The translations under genes were made by a program, and so were the position numbers. The notes under the pieces are model-generated. The model did not search any database and was not told the origin of the DNA. It was given only the letters and a program-made list of their open reading frames with translations. A stretch of 64,000 bases of DNA from Heloderma charlesbogerti (taxonomy: Eukaryota > Chordata > Lepidosauria > Squamata > Helodermatidae). Position 1 is the first letter of the stretch. Each line of letters begins with the position of its first letter. The DNA is taken from positions 1,634,778 to 1,698,777 of the forward strand of contig JANEZZ010002201.1 of NCBI GenBank assembly GCA_026122225.1, in the 5' to 3' direction. Positions 34,596-44,485 of the stretch are shown one piece after another.

Positions 34596-34893
34596 GTTGC
34601 AGCCCCTACAGCACCTTTTGAAGCACTACCTGCTTCAGGAGGACTCCCACTACTTGGAAGAGGCATTTTCCCTGGGTTTTGGGATTCCATTTTACAGCCA
34701 AAGCCAGGCCCAAATTTGCCAGAATCAGAAATCTATTGTAGGTTTCGAACCCCTAGTCTTGGATAAGATCAATAAGGAAGTGGTCGTGGGGCGGGCCATT
34801 GGTCCATTCGATTCCCCTCCTTTCCCCAACCTCAGGGTCTCCCCTTCGGGCATTGTGCCTAAAAAGGCCACAGGTGAATACCGGTTGATCCAC
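34585..34893 (+). pseudogene. start of DIRS-like reverse transcriptase, truncated by insertion
   Basis: In a frame shifted from the gag ORF, about 100 codons show LLKHYLLQEDSHYLEEAFSL and GFGIPF, then NKEVVVGRAIGPFDSPPFPN, then VSPSGIVPKKATGEYRLIH, the first conserved RT block of tyrosine-recombinase retroelements. The open frame ends three bases into the hairpin-array element (34894). No catalytic palm motif (x-x-DD) is present. The lost remainder is not found elsewhere in the window. Confidence 0.65.
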
Positions 34894-35810
34894 TAGGGAT
34901 GTCAGAGTATTCCGCCACGGATCTCGGTGAGGCCGAATGCCAGTGCATTCAGCCCCCTGAACTCTGTGGCGGAGTGGCCTGCCACCCCCCCGTGGATCCC
35001 CCCCGGGATGACACTTACTTGGGGCGGATTTTCCGAGCAGTGGTGGCTCCGGTGGCGGCTGTGGCGGCGGCTGCAGCAGCTGGTCTTCCGACTGGCTGCC
35101 ACCGCTGCCGCCATTTCCAGGCTTGTAAAAAAAAAAAAAGTGATAGGCTACGTAAATCTTTACATAGCCTATCATGGCTAGGTTAAAAAAACACACACAC
35201 ACACGACGTGATAGGCTACATAAAACTTTACGTAGCCTATCATGGTTGGGTGGGTTTAAAAAAACAATAACAACTGCGTACGCAAATGGTGGCAGCTATG
35301 GCCGCTGCCATTTGTGTTCCTTATTTTTGCCGTCTTAATCTACGTAAATATTTACATAGACTATGACGGTGAAAATAAAAGGGAATGCAAATAGCGTTGT
35401 GGGTGCTATTTGTGTCCCTTTTTGATTTGCTGTTTTAGTCTACGTAAATATTTAAAACAGCGAATCAAAAAGGGACGCAAATAGCGCCCACTACGCTATT
35501 TGCGTTCCCCTTTATTTTCGCTCTCATAGTCTACGTAAATATTTATGTAGACTAAGATGGTGAAAAATAAGGAACGCAAATGGCGGCGGCCGTAGCTGCC
35601 GCCATTTGCGTACACATTTTTTTTTTTTACCCAGAGTCCTCCGCGGCCGGAATCCGGCTGCGGACAGCCCTGGCCTGGGCCTGGCCAGCTGCTCCGCGGA
35701 GCCGCCACGGAGCACAGCCGGCCATCGAGGATTCCAGGGGGAGGACTGGATCGCCTCCCCCCCCCATGAACATAATCCGTGGAAAGGTAAGTGACTTTCG
35801 TACATCCCTA
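34894..35810. mobile_element. hairpin-array hAT-like element, copy 3 (A...B), unmatched flanks
   Basis: Start TAGGGATGTCAGAGTATTCC, end AGTGACTTTCGTACATCCCTA-type. Contains two GATAGGCTACGTAA palindromes (about 35140, 35210), TAGTCTACGTAAATATT palindromes (about 35338, 35440, 35530) and ATGGCGGC hairpins. Flanks tgatccac and attatggc do not match, and the DIRS-like element does not resume on the right, so this copy is associated with loss of target DNA. Confidence 0.87.
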
Positions 35811-36100
35811 ATTATGGCATAAACTTTCATGGGCTAGGGTCCACTTCATTAGGTGCCTGAGGAAGTGGGCTCTAGCGCACAAAAGCTTATGCCATAATCA
35901 TAGAATCATAGGGTTGGAAGGGGCCTACAAGACCATCGAGTCCAACCCCCTGCTCAATGCAGGAAGCCCGATTCCCAGGTGGTCTCCCATCCAAGTACTA
36001 ACCAGGGCTGATCCTGCTTAGCTTCCGAGATCAGATGAGGTCAGGTACCGTTGTTAGTCTCTAAACTGCACCAAGACTCATTCTATTCTTTGCTGCAGTA
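35811..36100. repeat. inverted-repeat element split by a 5S-CR1 SINE
   Basis: attatggcataaactttcat, gggctagggtccacttc pairs with gaagtgggctctagcgcaca, aaagcttatgccataat (35811-35896). After the SINE, sequence resumes at about 36049 with ttgttagtctctaaactgca and tttgctgcagtaggctaaca, which I take as the rest of the same repeat. Confidence 0.6.
35897..36048 (-). mobile_element. 5S rRNA-derived SINE with CR1 3' tail, copy 2
   Basis: Same architecture as 1325-1472: CR1 terminus (atcatagaatcatagggttg) at the left, then the reverse complement of 5S rRNA (ggtctcccatccaagtacta, agcttccgagatcagatgag) at about 35975-36040. Two independent copies with the same junction (caatgcaggaagcc/cgattcccagg) show that this is a real mobile family and not a chance fusion. 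Confidence 0.8.
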
Positions 36101-36450
36101 GGCTAACATGTAAGGGCAAATCTGTCAGTTTTGCTTTCTCCCACATTTCATTTTGTTTTTAATCTCAAGTTCTTTCTCTCCCACATATGAAGAACTTTAC
36201 AAATTGGGAAAAATTCTTATTAAAAATAAGCAAATGAAATTCTCACCCATATGTGCCAGGCAAATTCATATTTCCAGCATTGAGAGGACCATGATGTACC
36301 AGCCAGCCATACAGCTGTTAAAGATGAGGAGCATACCAGAAAAAAGAGGTGGCAATCCTAAATTAGCATCAATGTAGTTGTGTTCAGACATGGGGATTCA
36401 AACCCAGACTTTTAAGAGTAAAGTCCAGCAGTTTATAACACCTACTTTTT
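36100..36450 (-). repeat. unclassified dispersed repeat, copy 3
   Basis: Reverse complement of the repeat at 1078-1320 and 1555-1740: aattctcacccatatgtgcc, tctcccacatttcattttg, and gattcaaacccagactttta matching 1260-1280 inverted. Confidence 0.55.
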
Positions 36451-36539
36451 GTGAGATAGCTTATCAGTTTGCTTCTGGGCTGGATGCATGGTACTGTTTT
36501 TGACCTTAAAGCTTTTAAACAGCTATTTCAGGGATAACC

Positions 36540-36893
36540 TGAACATAGGGAGAACCTTCTTATATAACAAACCCATTTCCAGTTTGAGTTAAGATCTACT
36601 TGAGAGTAGCATGAGCTGGCCTGACTTGATCTACATCGAGTTGGGCCAGTTTGCAGACTGCAGAGTTGTGGGTTTTTTATTTGTGGGAAAAGCAATTACG
36701 ACTGCAATCTGTGCAAATTATGATCGCAATGTGCACAAATGGCTTTTTATGTGAATAACACCCCCCCCCCAAAAAAGTTCCTGGATTTTGAGAAAAAACC
36801 TCTGGCTTGACTCACAAATGCAAGCCAAGTTGGAGGTGCCGCAGAAATCTGGCAAGCCCCAAAAGGGCCGGATTTCCAGGCGATGGACATCCC
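36540..36893. mobile_element. possible hAT-like remnant
   Basis: Ends GGACATCCCTA at about 36893. Its interior shares agctggcctgacttgat- and tgtgcacaaat-type blocks with the hAT element 23157-23682. The left end and TSD are not identifiable. Confidence 0.35.
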
Positions 36894-37109
36894 TATTGGA
36901 GAGATGTTACTCTGGATGCCATTATCCAAGATGAGACTGTCTTCTACTGGAAACAGGAGTATCTTTGTGTTTGTGTGTATGTTTTGTGGTGTCATCTGTT
37001 TGGTGGAACCCACAAACAGGACCTGTGCATACAACAGCACCCTACTGCCCATGCTCCCCAGCAACTGGTATACATAGGCATACTGCCCCTGATACTGGAG
37101 GTAGCATAT

Positions 37110-38464
37110 AGCCATTAGGTCTTGTAGCCATTGATAGCTTTCTCCTCCATGAATCTGTCCAATTCCCTTTTAAAGACATCTGAACTGGTGACCATCACCA
37201 CATCTTGTGAATTCCATCGTTTAGCTATGCACTGTGTGAATAAGTACTTCCTTTTATCTGTCCTGAATTTCCCACCAGTCAGCTACATGAGATGACCCTG
37301 GATTCTACTATTATGAGAGAAGGAGAAAAATGTCTATCACCTCTATCATATCTTCCCCAACTCATCTTTTCTTTAAGCTAAACAGTCTCAGATGTTTTAA
37401 GCTTTCACCATAGGGGACTTGTTCCAGCTCCCATTGATCATTTTAGTTGCCCCTAGGGATGGCGGAGAATTTCTCCCCGAAACTTCAGGGGGCCGAGCGC
37501 CAATGTGTTCGGCCCCCCGAACAAGTTTCGGGGAGAAATTCTCCGCACCCCCCCACCCCCCGCACCCCCCCCGGGACGGGACTTACCTTTGGCGAATGTC
37601 CCTCCTGGCGGCGGGTCCGGCTGGCGGTTCGGTGGGTGTTTGTCCAGGGCGGGAGCGGCAGCCGGTCTTTTGACCGGCTGCCGCCGCCGCCATTCCAATC
37701 AAAGAAAAAAAACAAAAACGCCCCCATGATAGGCTATGTGACGATTAACGTAGCCTATCACGGCTAGATTTGCAAAGTCAGCCGTGATAGGCTACGTTAA
37801 TCGTCACGTAGCCTATCACGGGGCGTTTTTTTTCTTTTAAAAAAAACTTTTGAGTTCGTGGCCGGGCGAGGCGAGGCGCCTCCTCCCCGGCCTGAATTTC
37901 GGCCGGGCGAGGCGGGAAGCCTCCCCCCCGGCCTGAACTTCACGGGGGGAGCAGCGAAGTGCCTCCCCCCCACCGCGAACAAGCTTCGAGGACAGGTAAG
38001 TGACTTTCGTCCACCCCTAGTTGCCCCCTTTTTGCACTTTTTCCAGTTATACAATATCCTTTTTAGGTGCAGTGGCCAGAGCTATACACAGTATTCCAAG
38101 TGTGATCACATCATAGATTTGTATAAAGGGAGCATGACCTTGCCAGTTTTATTTTCAATTCCTTTCCTAATTATGCCTAACATGGAATTTACCTTTTTTA
38201 CAGCAGCCACACGCTGAGTCAACATCTTCATTGAGCTGTCCACCACAACCCCAAGATCTCTTTCTTGGTCAGTCACCACTAACTCAGATCCCATCAGTGT
38301 ATAAGTGAAGTTGGGATTTTTTTTGCCCCAACATGCATCACTTTACACTTGCTTACACTGAACTGTCTTTGCCATTTTAATGACCATTCTCCCAGTTTGG
38401 AAAGATATTTTTGGAGCTCTTCACAATCCTTTTATTTGTTTTAACAACCCTAAATAAGTTGGTG
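37110..38464 (-). mobile_element. old CR1-like LINE fragment, split
   Basis: Two parts (37110-37453, 38020-38464) flank the hairpin-array copy 4 and join through its TSD. A 62-codon frame at 38294-38106 keeps the RT C-terminal CR1 pattern (ERDLGVVVDSSMKMLTQ, GIIRKGIENKTGKVMLPLY). Far more diverged than the other CR1 copies. The right end is cut by copy 5. Confidence 0.75.
37454..38019. mobile_element. hairpin-array hAT-like element, copy 4 (A...B), TSD
   Basis: TAGGGATGGCGGAGAATTTC start; end AAGTGACTTTCGTCCACCCCTA-type. Exact 8 bp TSD GTTGCCCC (37446-37453, 38020-38027). Two GATAGGCTA palindromes (about 37728, 37787) around a short spacer. The GGCGGC block ends in a ccggtcttttgaccgg hairpin. 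Outward acaggtaagtgac at about 37992. Confidence 0.92.
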
Positions 38465-38846
38465 TAGGGATGTACGAAAGTCACTTACCTTTTCAAAGGG
38501 TGACATTCACGGTGGGGGGGAGGCGCTCCATCCCTCCCCCCAAAATTCTCTCCGGCTGGCTCCGCTCCGCAGACATTCCGCAGAGCCGTCGGCTGGGGCT
38601 GCCCGCAGCCGGATATCCAGCCACTGGGCAGCCTGCAGGGACGCAAATGGCGGCGGCCATAGCCACTGCCATTTGCGTCCCCGTATTTTGCTGTGATAGG
38701 CTACATAAGTATTTACGTAGCCTATCACGGCAAATATCACACAAAAAACAGCGAACACAAATGGTGGCGGCTACAGCCATTTTTTTGCCGTTTTAGCCTA
38801 TTTATGTAAATATTTATGTAGGCTATTATGGCAAACAAAGAAGGGG
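38465..38846. mobile_element. hairpin-array hAT-like element, copy 5, truncated
   Basis: Begins with end B (TAGGGATGTACGAAAGTCAC, then acttacct) and contains one GATAGGCTAC palindrome (about 38694), GCAAATGGCGGC hairpins and a decayed third palindrome (about 38795-38832). It stops abruptly where the CR1 5' region begins; no second terminus is found, even beyond the CR1 3' end. Confidence 0.82.
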
Positions 38847-39388
38847 AGTTGCAGTGGTTGAAGAGACAAAGGAGACAAAGGAGACAGAGGCTAAGAGGTA
38901 AGTGGACTGCAGGAAGCCCAGGGGGCTGCCCTTTATCCTTCTGATTCGCTGTGAGCTCACCAGGTGCTTCTGAGAGCTCCAACTGAATTGGAGGGGTGTG
39001 GCCTGAGTACTCCCAGCAGCTGACTGGGCGGGAAGCTTCAGTCTGTTTCCCGCCTCCCAGCTGAGCAGAGCAGAGCAGAGCAGAGCAAGCTGCTCCAGCT
39101 GGTCCAGGGACTACAGAAGCAAGCAAGCTCCCAGACAGCGAGAGACCGGAGCGAGCAAGCAGGGGGAGCAAACAGGAGTTGGCCAGGGGAGTTCGGCAGG
39201 GAAGGTCAAGGGGGAGGCCCCTAACATTTTATTTTTATTTTTTTAACTAAGTTTTTTCCATTTATTTGTCTTGTAACACACACTTTCACACCAGTGGGAC
39301 TCTGCTTTTAACCTCTACTGAGTAGAGGAGCAGGCACAGGCTAGTCTAGAACAATCACAAAGCTAGACACAAAAAGGGAAAAGAGGCT

Positions 39389-40409
39389 ATGGAAGGACAA
39401 GACTCTCCAGTGGTGGTGACCTGCAAGGTGTGTGCAATGTTTGTTTTCTTGCCTGAGAACAACATGGCCTACACCTGCAACAAGTGCAAGTTGATCATGC
39501 TGCTGGAAGAAAAAGTAAGTGGACTGGAGCGGCGACTGTCGACCCTCCAGGGCATAAGAGAACACGAAACGTTCTTGGACAGAATGGGGGAACTACAGCA
39601 GCAAAGGGAAGAACAGAAGCTTGAAGAGCAACAGCAAGATGAGGCAGTGGGAAATGCTGAGGTGAAGAAAAATGGAGTAGAGGATACTCCTTGGAAAAAC
39701 AGTTAGGAGAAGAAGAACTAGATGCCACTCTGCACCAGTGGAAGCAGTGGAGCTGTGGAACCGATTCCAGGTACTTGCGGATGAGACTGGAGGACAGCCT
39801 GCAGAGGAAGAATCACAGGGGAACCTGCATGAGAGTGAGCAAGAGGCTAAAGGTCAGTCAAACAGAGGCGATGAAACCGAGGCCTACAAGAAGAAGAAGA
39901 GAAGAGTGGCAGTAGTGGGAGACTCCTTGCTGCGTGGGATCGAGACCCAAGTATGTTGCAAAGACCCGTGGACTCGCCAGGTATGTTGTCTCCCGGGAGG
40001 ACAGATTAGAGACGTGACTGAAAGGTTGCCTGCACTCATAAAGCCCACTGACAGGTATCCCTTTCTTCTCATCCATGTGGGAACAAATGATACCGCCAAG
40101 CGGAGCTACCAAGAGATCACGTCAGACTTTGACGCTCTGGGAAGGAAACTCAAGAACTTTGGGGCCCAGAGAGTTTTCTCATCCATCCTTCCAGTAGTTA
40201 GAAGAGGGATAGAAAGGGAACGAAAAATACTCCGGGTGAATGACTGGCTACGAAGGTAGTGCTGACGAGAGAGATTTGGATTCTGGGACCATGGGCTATA
40301 CTTCCTGGAAGATGGGCTGTTGGCTAGGGACGGGTTGCACCTCACAAAGGATGGGAAGAATGTGTTTGGCCACAGCATGAAGAACTTTATCAGGAGGGCT
40401 TTAAACTGA
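39389..40409 (+). pseudogene. CR1 ORF1: zinc finger, coiled coil, SGNH esterase (frameshift, stops)
   Basis: The frame from 39389 (106 codons) shows C-x2-C at about residues 13-16 (CKVC) and CNKCKLIMLLEEK, a PHD-like zinc-binding pattern of CR1 ORF1, then a glutamate/glutamine-rich segment likely to form a coiled coil. Near 39700 the frame shifts, and from 39738 an SGNH-type hydrolase follows: the nucleophile block VVGDSLLRGIE, the glycine-asparagine block HVGTNDTA, and the Asp-His block DGLHLTKDGKN before a normal end at 40407-40409. Two stops (from 40257 and 40263) lie before the Asp-His block. The family is known for an esterase in ORF1 with possible lipid or membrane affinity; its exact role in retrotransposition is not settled. 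Confidence 0.88.
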
Positions 40410-40554
40410 ATCCTACAGGGAAGGGAGATGTAATGTTGGGGGTAACAATGGACGTAGGCACATGCACTGCAAGGAGAGAACAGCTCTGATAGCGCCCAAT
40501 AATAGTCTTCAGAGTTCAGACACATGTAGGAAGAAAGCCAGACTATGAAGCACA

Positions 40555-41508
40555 TGGTCTTCGATGTCTATACACTAATGCCCAGAGTATGGGAAACAAA
40601 CAGAACGAACTTGAACTCTTAATACAAGAGGGAAATTATGACTTGATAGGTATAACTGAGACTTGGTGGGATGACTCACATGACTGGAATACAGCAATTG
40701 AAGGATATAACTTGTTCAAAAAGAACAGGAGGAACAGAAAGGGAGGTGGGGTTGCACTGTATGTGAAAAATACATTTCTCTGCACAGAAATACAGGAGGA
40801 GGAGCTTGGTAGCCCCATCGAGAGCATCTGGGTTGAAATAAATGGAGCAAAGAATAAAAGGAACCTGGTGGTCGGAGTCTACTACCGGCCACCCAATCAA
40901 GGAGAAGACAAGGATGAAACTTTTGAAAAGCAAATAGCCAATATTTTAAGGAAGCATGATGTAGTAGTAATGGGGGACTTCAATTTCCCCAATATCTGTT
41001 GGGAGACAAATTCTGCAAAACATGGCCCCTCCAGGAAATTCCTGACTTGTGTGGCGGATAACTTCCTCCTACAGAAAGTAGAGGAAGGAACTAGAGGATC
41101 GGCTATCCTTGACTTGATCCTAACCAACAGAGATGACTTAGTGGATAAAGTAGCAGTTACAGGAACTCTGGGGGAAAGCGACCATGTTGTACTTGAGTTC
41201 TTGGTTCTAAGGGAAGCAAAAGCTGAGTGTAGTCAAATGCGTACCCTGGATTTTAGGAAAGCTGATTTTAATAAATGCAGAACAATGATCAGTAAGGTCC
41301 CATGGCAAGCGACGCTAGCGAGAAAAGGAGTCCAAGATGGGTGGGAGCTTTTAAAAAAGGAAATTCTCAAGGCACAATCACAAGCAATTCCAACAAGAAG
41401 AAAAGGTGGAAGACAACAGAAGAAGCCAATGTGGCTTCACAAAAAGCTTAGGGATGACCTGAAAACAAAAAAGGACACATATAGGAAGTGGAAAGAAGGC
41501 CAAATAAC
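40555..41508 (+). pseudogene. CR1 ORF2 N-terminal endonuclease, ends at insertion
   Basis: The APE endonuclease is open: NAQSMGNKQNELELLI with the catalytic N block, LIGITETWWDDSHDW with the catalytic E, YYRPPNQGE, MGDFNFPNICW, and GESDHVVLEFLV with the final D-H pair. The linker KGGRQQKKPMWLHKKLRDDL follows. The frame then runs into the hairpin-array element at 41509, where the CR1 sequence should continue with the KEEYRQIAQNC block. All residues I associate with endonuclease catalysis look present, so the break is by insertion and not by decay. The true start codon is uncertain; the upstream reading has a stop near 40484. Confidence 0.9.
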
Positions 41509-42401
41509 TAGGGTTGGCGGAGAATTTCTCCCCGAAACTTCGGGGGGCCGAGCGCCAACGTGTTCGGCCCCCTGAACAAGTTTCAGGGAGAAATTCTCCG
41601 CACCCCCCCGCACCCCGCACCCCCCCCGGGACGGGACTTACCTTTGGCGAATGTCCCTCCCAGCGGTGGGTCCGGCCGGCGGTTCGTCAGGTCTTCGTCC
41701 GGGGCGGGAGCGGCTGCCGCCGCCGCCATTCCAATAAAAGAAAAAAACAACGCCCCCGTGATAGGCTACGTGACGATTAACGTAGCCTATCACGGCTAGA
41801 TTTGCAAAGTCAGCCGTGATAGGCTATGTAAATCGTCACGTAGCCTATCACGGGTGACTTAAAAAAAAAAAAAAAGCGCGTACGGATAATGGCGGCCCCC
41901 ATAGGGAGCTGCCATTCCCGTTCCTTATTTGGTCGCTGTAGTCTACGTAAAGATTACGTAGACTATGGTGAAAATAAGGGCAACGCTATTTGCGTTGCCC
42001 TTATTTTCTCCGTAGTCTACGTAAATGTTTATGTGGACTACACGTGCCCAAATAAGGAAAGCAAATGGCAGCGCCCATGGGCACTGCCATTTGCTTATGC
42101 GCTCCCCCCCCCCAAGTCAGCCGTGATAGGCTACGTAAGGATTTATGTAGCCTATCACGGTGTCTTTTTTCACTTGGAAATGCGGCGGTGGCCGCCGGTC
42201 GTAAGACCGGCCGCCGCCGAACCGCCGCCGAACCGCCGCCGAACCGCCACTGGGAGCCGCCAGCACCAGGGACATTTGGGAAAGGTAAGTCCCATTCCGG
42301 GGGGGTGCGGGGGGGCGGACTGTTTCTCCACCAATTTCGGGGGGCCGAATGCGTTGGCATTCAGCCTCCCGGAGATTCGTGGAGAAATTCTCCAACATCC
42401 C
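41509..42401. mobile_element. hairpin-array hAT-like element, copy 6 (A...A), hybrid
   Basis: Both termini are of A type: the left TAGGGTTGGCGGAGAATTTC and, inverted, the right GAGAAATTCTCCAACATCCC. Three GATAGGCTA palindromes (about 41757, 41815, 42122) and several ATGGCGGC and TAGTCTACGTAAA palindromes lie between. The left flank CAAATAAC equals the CR1 site used by copy 9 (CAAGCAAC), but the right flank is gaggaaca, some 300 bp further along CR1. The copy is therefore a hybrid with loss of target DNA. Confidence 0.88.
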
Positions 42402-43346
42402 GAGGAACACCTAATTACTTTGAATGAGTTCAAATCCCCAGGGCCAGATGAACTGCATCCTAAAGTAATAAAGGAACTGGCAGGAGAACTCTCAGAACTG
42501 CTTTCTATTCTCTTTGAGAAATCATGGAGGACGGGGGAAGTGCCAGATGACTGGAGGAGGGCTAACGTTGTCCCTATCTTCAAAAAGGGTAAAAAGGAGG
42601 AACCTGGGAACTACAGACCAGTCAGTCTGACATCAATCCCTGGGAAAATTCTGGAGCAGATGATAAAGGAATCAGTCTGGAAGCACCTTGACAACAATGC
42701 TGTGATTACTCGAAGCCAACATGGATTTGTCAAAAACAAGTCCTGCCAGACAAATCTGATCTCATTTTTTGATCAAGTCACCTCCCTTGTAGACCGTGGG
42801 AATGCTGTAGACATCATATACTTCGACTTCAGCAAAGCTTTCGACAAAGTGCCCCATGATCTCCTGATGAGCAAACTAACTCAAAGTGGGCTAGATGAAA
42901 CAACGATCCGGTGGATCCACAGTTGGCTACAGAATCGGACTCAAAGAGTGCTTATCTGTGGGATCTCCTCAAACTGGGGAGAGGTAACGAGTGGGGTACC
43001 GCAGGGCTCAGTCCTGGGCCCATGCTCTTCAACATTTGTATTAATGACTTGGAGGAGGAGGTGCAGGGAATGCTGATCAAATTTGCAGATGACAAAAAAA
43101 ATGGGCAGGACAGCTTATACCTTGGAAGACAGAAACAAAATTCAAAGTGATCTGGATAGACTGGAGCACTGGGCAGAAAACAACAGAATGACATTTAATA
43201 GGGATAAATGCCAAGTTCTGCACCTAGGAAAAAGAAACCAAATGCACAGTTACAAGATGGGGGATACATGGCTCAACCACACTACAAGCGAGAAGGATCT
43301 TGGAATTGTTGTCGATCACAAGCTGAATATGAGCCAACAATGTGAT
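42402..43346 (+). pseudogene. CR1 ORF2 reverse transcriptase, frameshift at GGGCCCA
   Basis: After the insertion the frame resumes with EHLITLNEFKSPGPDELHPK and carries NYRPVSLTSIPGKILEQM, YFDFSKAFDKVPHDLL and GVPQGSVLGP. At GGGCCCA (43016-43022, read G GGC CCA) the frame moves by one and FNICINDLEEE and the palm FADD follow (about 43080-43091). A second disturbance after FADD (aaaaaaaatgggcaggacag) changes the frame again before SDLDRLEHWAENN. The sequence stops at NMSQQCD where the solo LTR is inserted. Otherwise it is very close to the minus-strand copy at 2-4 kb. Confidence 0.9.
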
Positions 43347-43849
43347 TGTGAAGGGCTCCTTGGAGGGCTTTCAGTCTAATCCAGTAGCCAAGTCCAGACA
43401 CAGACAAAGGGATTCTTTTCAAAGCTTTATTCTTCTTTTACAACTTAACAGCTCTACAGGTAGCAATTAGATCTGAGCAGCAGCATCCCTATGCCCTAAG
43501 TTAGAACAGTTGGTCCCCATTTGAAGGGCAATTACTGGCAGACCCCTGAATATAAGGACTAGGGAGAATCCCTCCCCTTTTCCCTTGGATCCTCTGGGCG
43601 CAACCGTTCTTTAAGCGCAAACCATTTGGCGCCGCTCTCTGTGTCTGCACCGCACATCCCCCCCAGTCTGCTATCTGTGCTGAGTCACTCCCTGGACTGC
43701 TTTCTAAACTAGGAATGTGGGTGGGAGAAATCTCCGTCAGCTGTTGGTCCTGGGAAAAAAGGTGCGCGCTCCTCTCCCGAAGGAGCGACTGCTCTTCCTC
43801 AGCATCAGAACTACTCTGGGATTCTATGGGCTCAGTGTCCACCCTGACA
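43347..43849 (-). mobile_element. solo LTR with 5 bp TSD, inside CR1
   Basis: A 503 bp unit beginning TGTGAAGG and ending CCTGACA, flanked by the exact 5 bp duplication GTGAT (43342-43346, 43850-43854). Removal restores the CR1 frame region. Terminal TG...CA and a 5 bp TSD fit an LTR of retroviral or Gypsy type. An AATAAAG signal on the minus strand (about 43420, top strand ctttatt) suggests minus-strand orientation. No internal gag, pol or env sequence is present, so it is a solo LTR left by recombination. The 113-codon frame inside it is not considered a gene. Confidence 0.85.
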
Positions 43850-43854
43850 GTGAT

Positions 43855-44392
43855 GTGGCTGCAAAAAAGGCCAATGCTCTTTTGGGCTGCATTAATAGAA
43901 GCATAGCTTCCAAATCCCAGGAAGTACGAGTTCCCCTCTACTCAGCACTGGTTAGGCCTCATCTGGACTACTGTGTCCAATTCTGGGCACCGCACTTGAA
44001 GAAGGATGCAGGCAAGCTGGAGCGGGTTCAGAGGAGGGCAACAAAGATGATCAGGGGACTGGAAACAAAGCCCTATGAAGAGAGACTGAAAGAACTGGGC
44101 ATGTTTAGCCTGGAGAAGAGAAGACTGAGGGGAGATATGATAGCACTCTTCAAGTACTTCAAAGGTTGTCACAGAGAAGAAGGCCAGGATCTCTTCTTGA
44201 TCATCCCAGAGTGCAGGACACGGAATAATGGGCTCAAGTGACAGGAAGCCAGATTCCGGCTGAAAATCAGGAAAAACTTCCTGACTGTAAGAGCAATACG
44301 ACAATGGAACCAATTACCTGGGGAGGTGGTGGGCTCTCCCACACTGGAGGCCTTCAAGACGAGGCTGGACAGCCATTTGTCAGGGATGCTCT
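43855..44392 (+). pseudogene. CR1 ORF2 C-terminal domain
   Basis: Continues the interrupted ORF2: [57 protein letters not shown], then a stop (tga, 44239-44241), then RLDSHLSGML in the same region, ending at 44390-44392. The CR1 3' untranslated end follows. The stop at LK-stop replaces a codon that is open in the second CR1 copy (57837-58376). Confidence 0.88.
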
Positions 44393-44485
44393 GACTTGGA
44401 TTCCTGCATTGAGCAGGGGGCTGGACTCGATGGCCTTGTAGGCCCCTTCCAACCCTACTATTCTATGATTCTATGATTCTATGAG

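Larger units (their letters stand above)
31330..34893 (+). mobile_element. tyrosine-recombinase (DIRS-like) retroelement, 3'-truncated
   Basis: A CpG-rich leader (31330-32890) precedes a gag-like region (32903-34595) and the beginning of an RT (about 34585-34893). The leader contains a gggcgaaggccattgacctt hairpin and a possible TATA-like ctatttagg at about 31518. The zinc-binding pattern and the RT start (VSPSGIVPKKATGEYRLIH) resemble DIRS/Ngaro-type elements. RT palm, RNase H, recombinase and the 3' end are absent because the hairpin-array element at 34894 replaces what follows. The left boundary is uncertain. A short hAT copy (32082-32398) sits in the leader. Confidence 0.62.
38847..44485 (+). 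mobile_element. CR1 LINE, near full length, with two nested insertions
   Basis: 5' region (38847-39388), ORF1 (39389-40409), ORF2 (about 40555-44392) and the CR1 terminus with attctatgattctatga repeats (44460-44485). Interrupted by hairpin-array copy 6 (41509-42401), with about 300 bp of ORF2 missing, and by a solo LTR (43347-43849). The 5' region carries a short gcaga repeat (about 39060-39086). Confidence 0.92.

Noticed and set aside
34894..35810. Hairpins considered as microRNA precursors or terminators
   Set aside because: The pairing is explained by the foldback structure of the transposon; there is no evidence of processing, and repeat number varies between copies.
41889..43076. A 395-codon frame apparently fusing hairpin-array sequence to CR1 RT
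   Set aside because: Chance read-through from the inserted element into CR1; the N-terminal part is palindromic, non-coding sequence.
43501..43842. 113-codon minus-strand frame inside the solo LTR
   Set aside because: Lies wholly within the LTR, lacks known domains, and LTRs normally do not encode such a protein.
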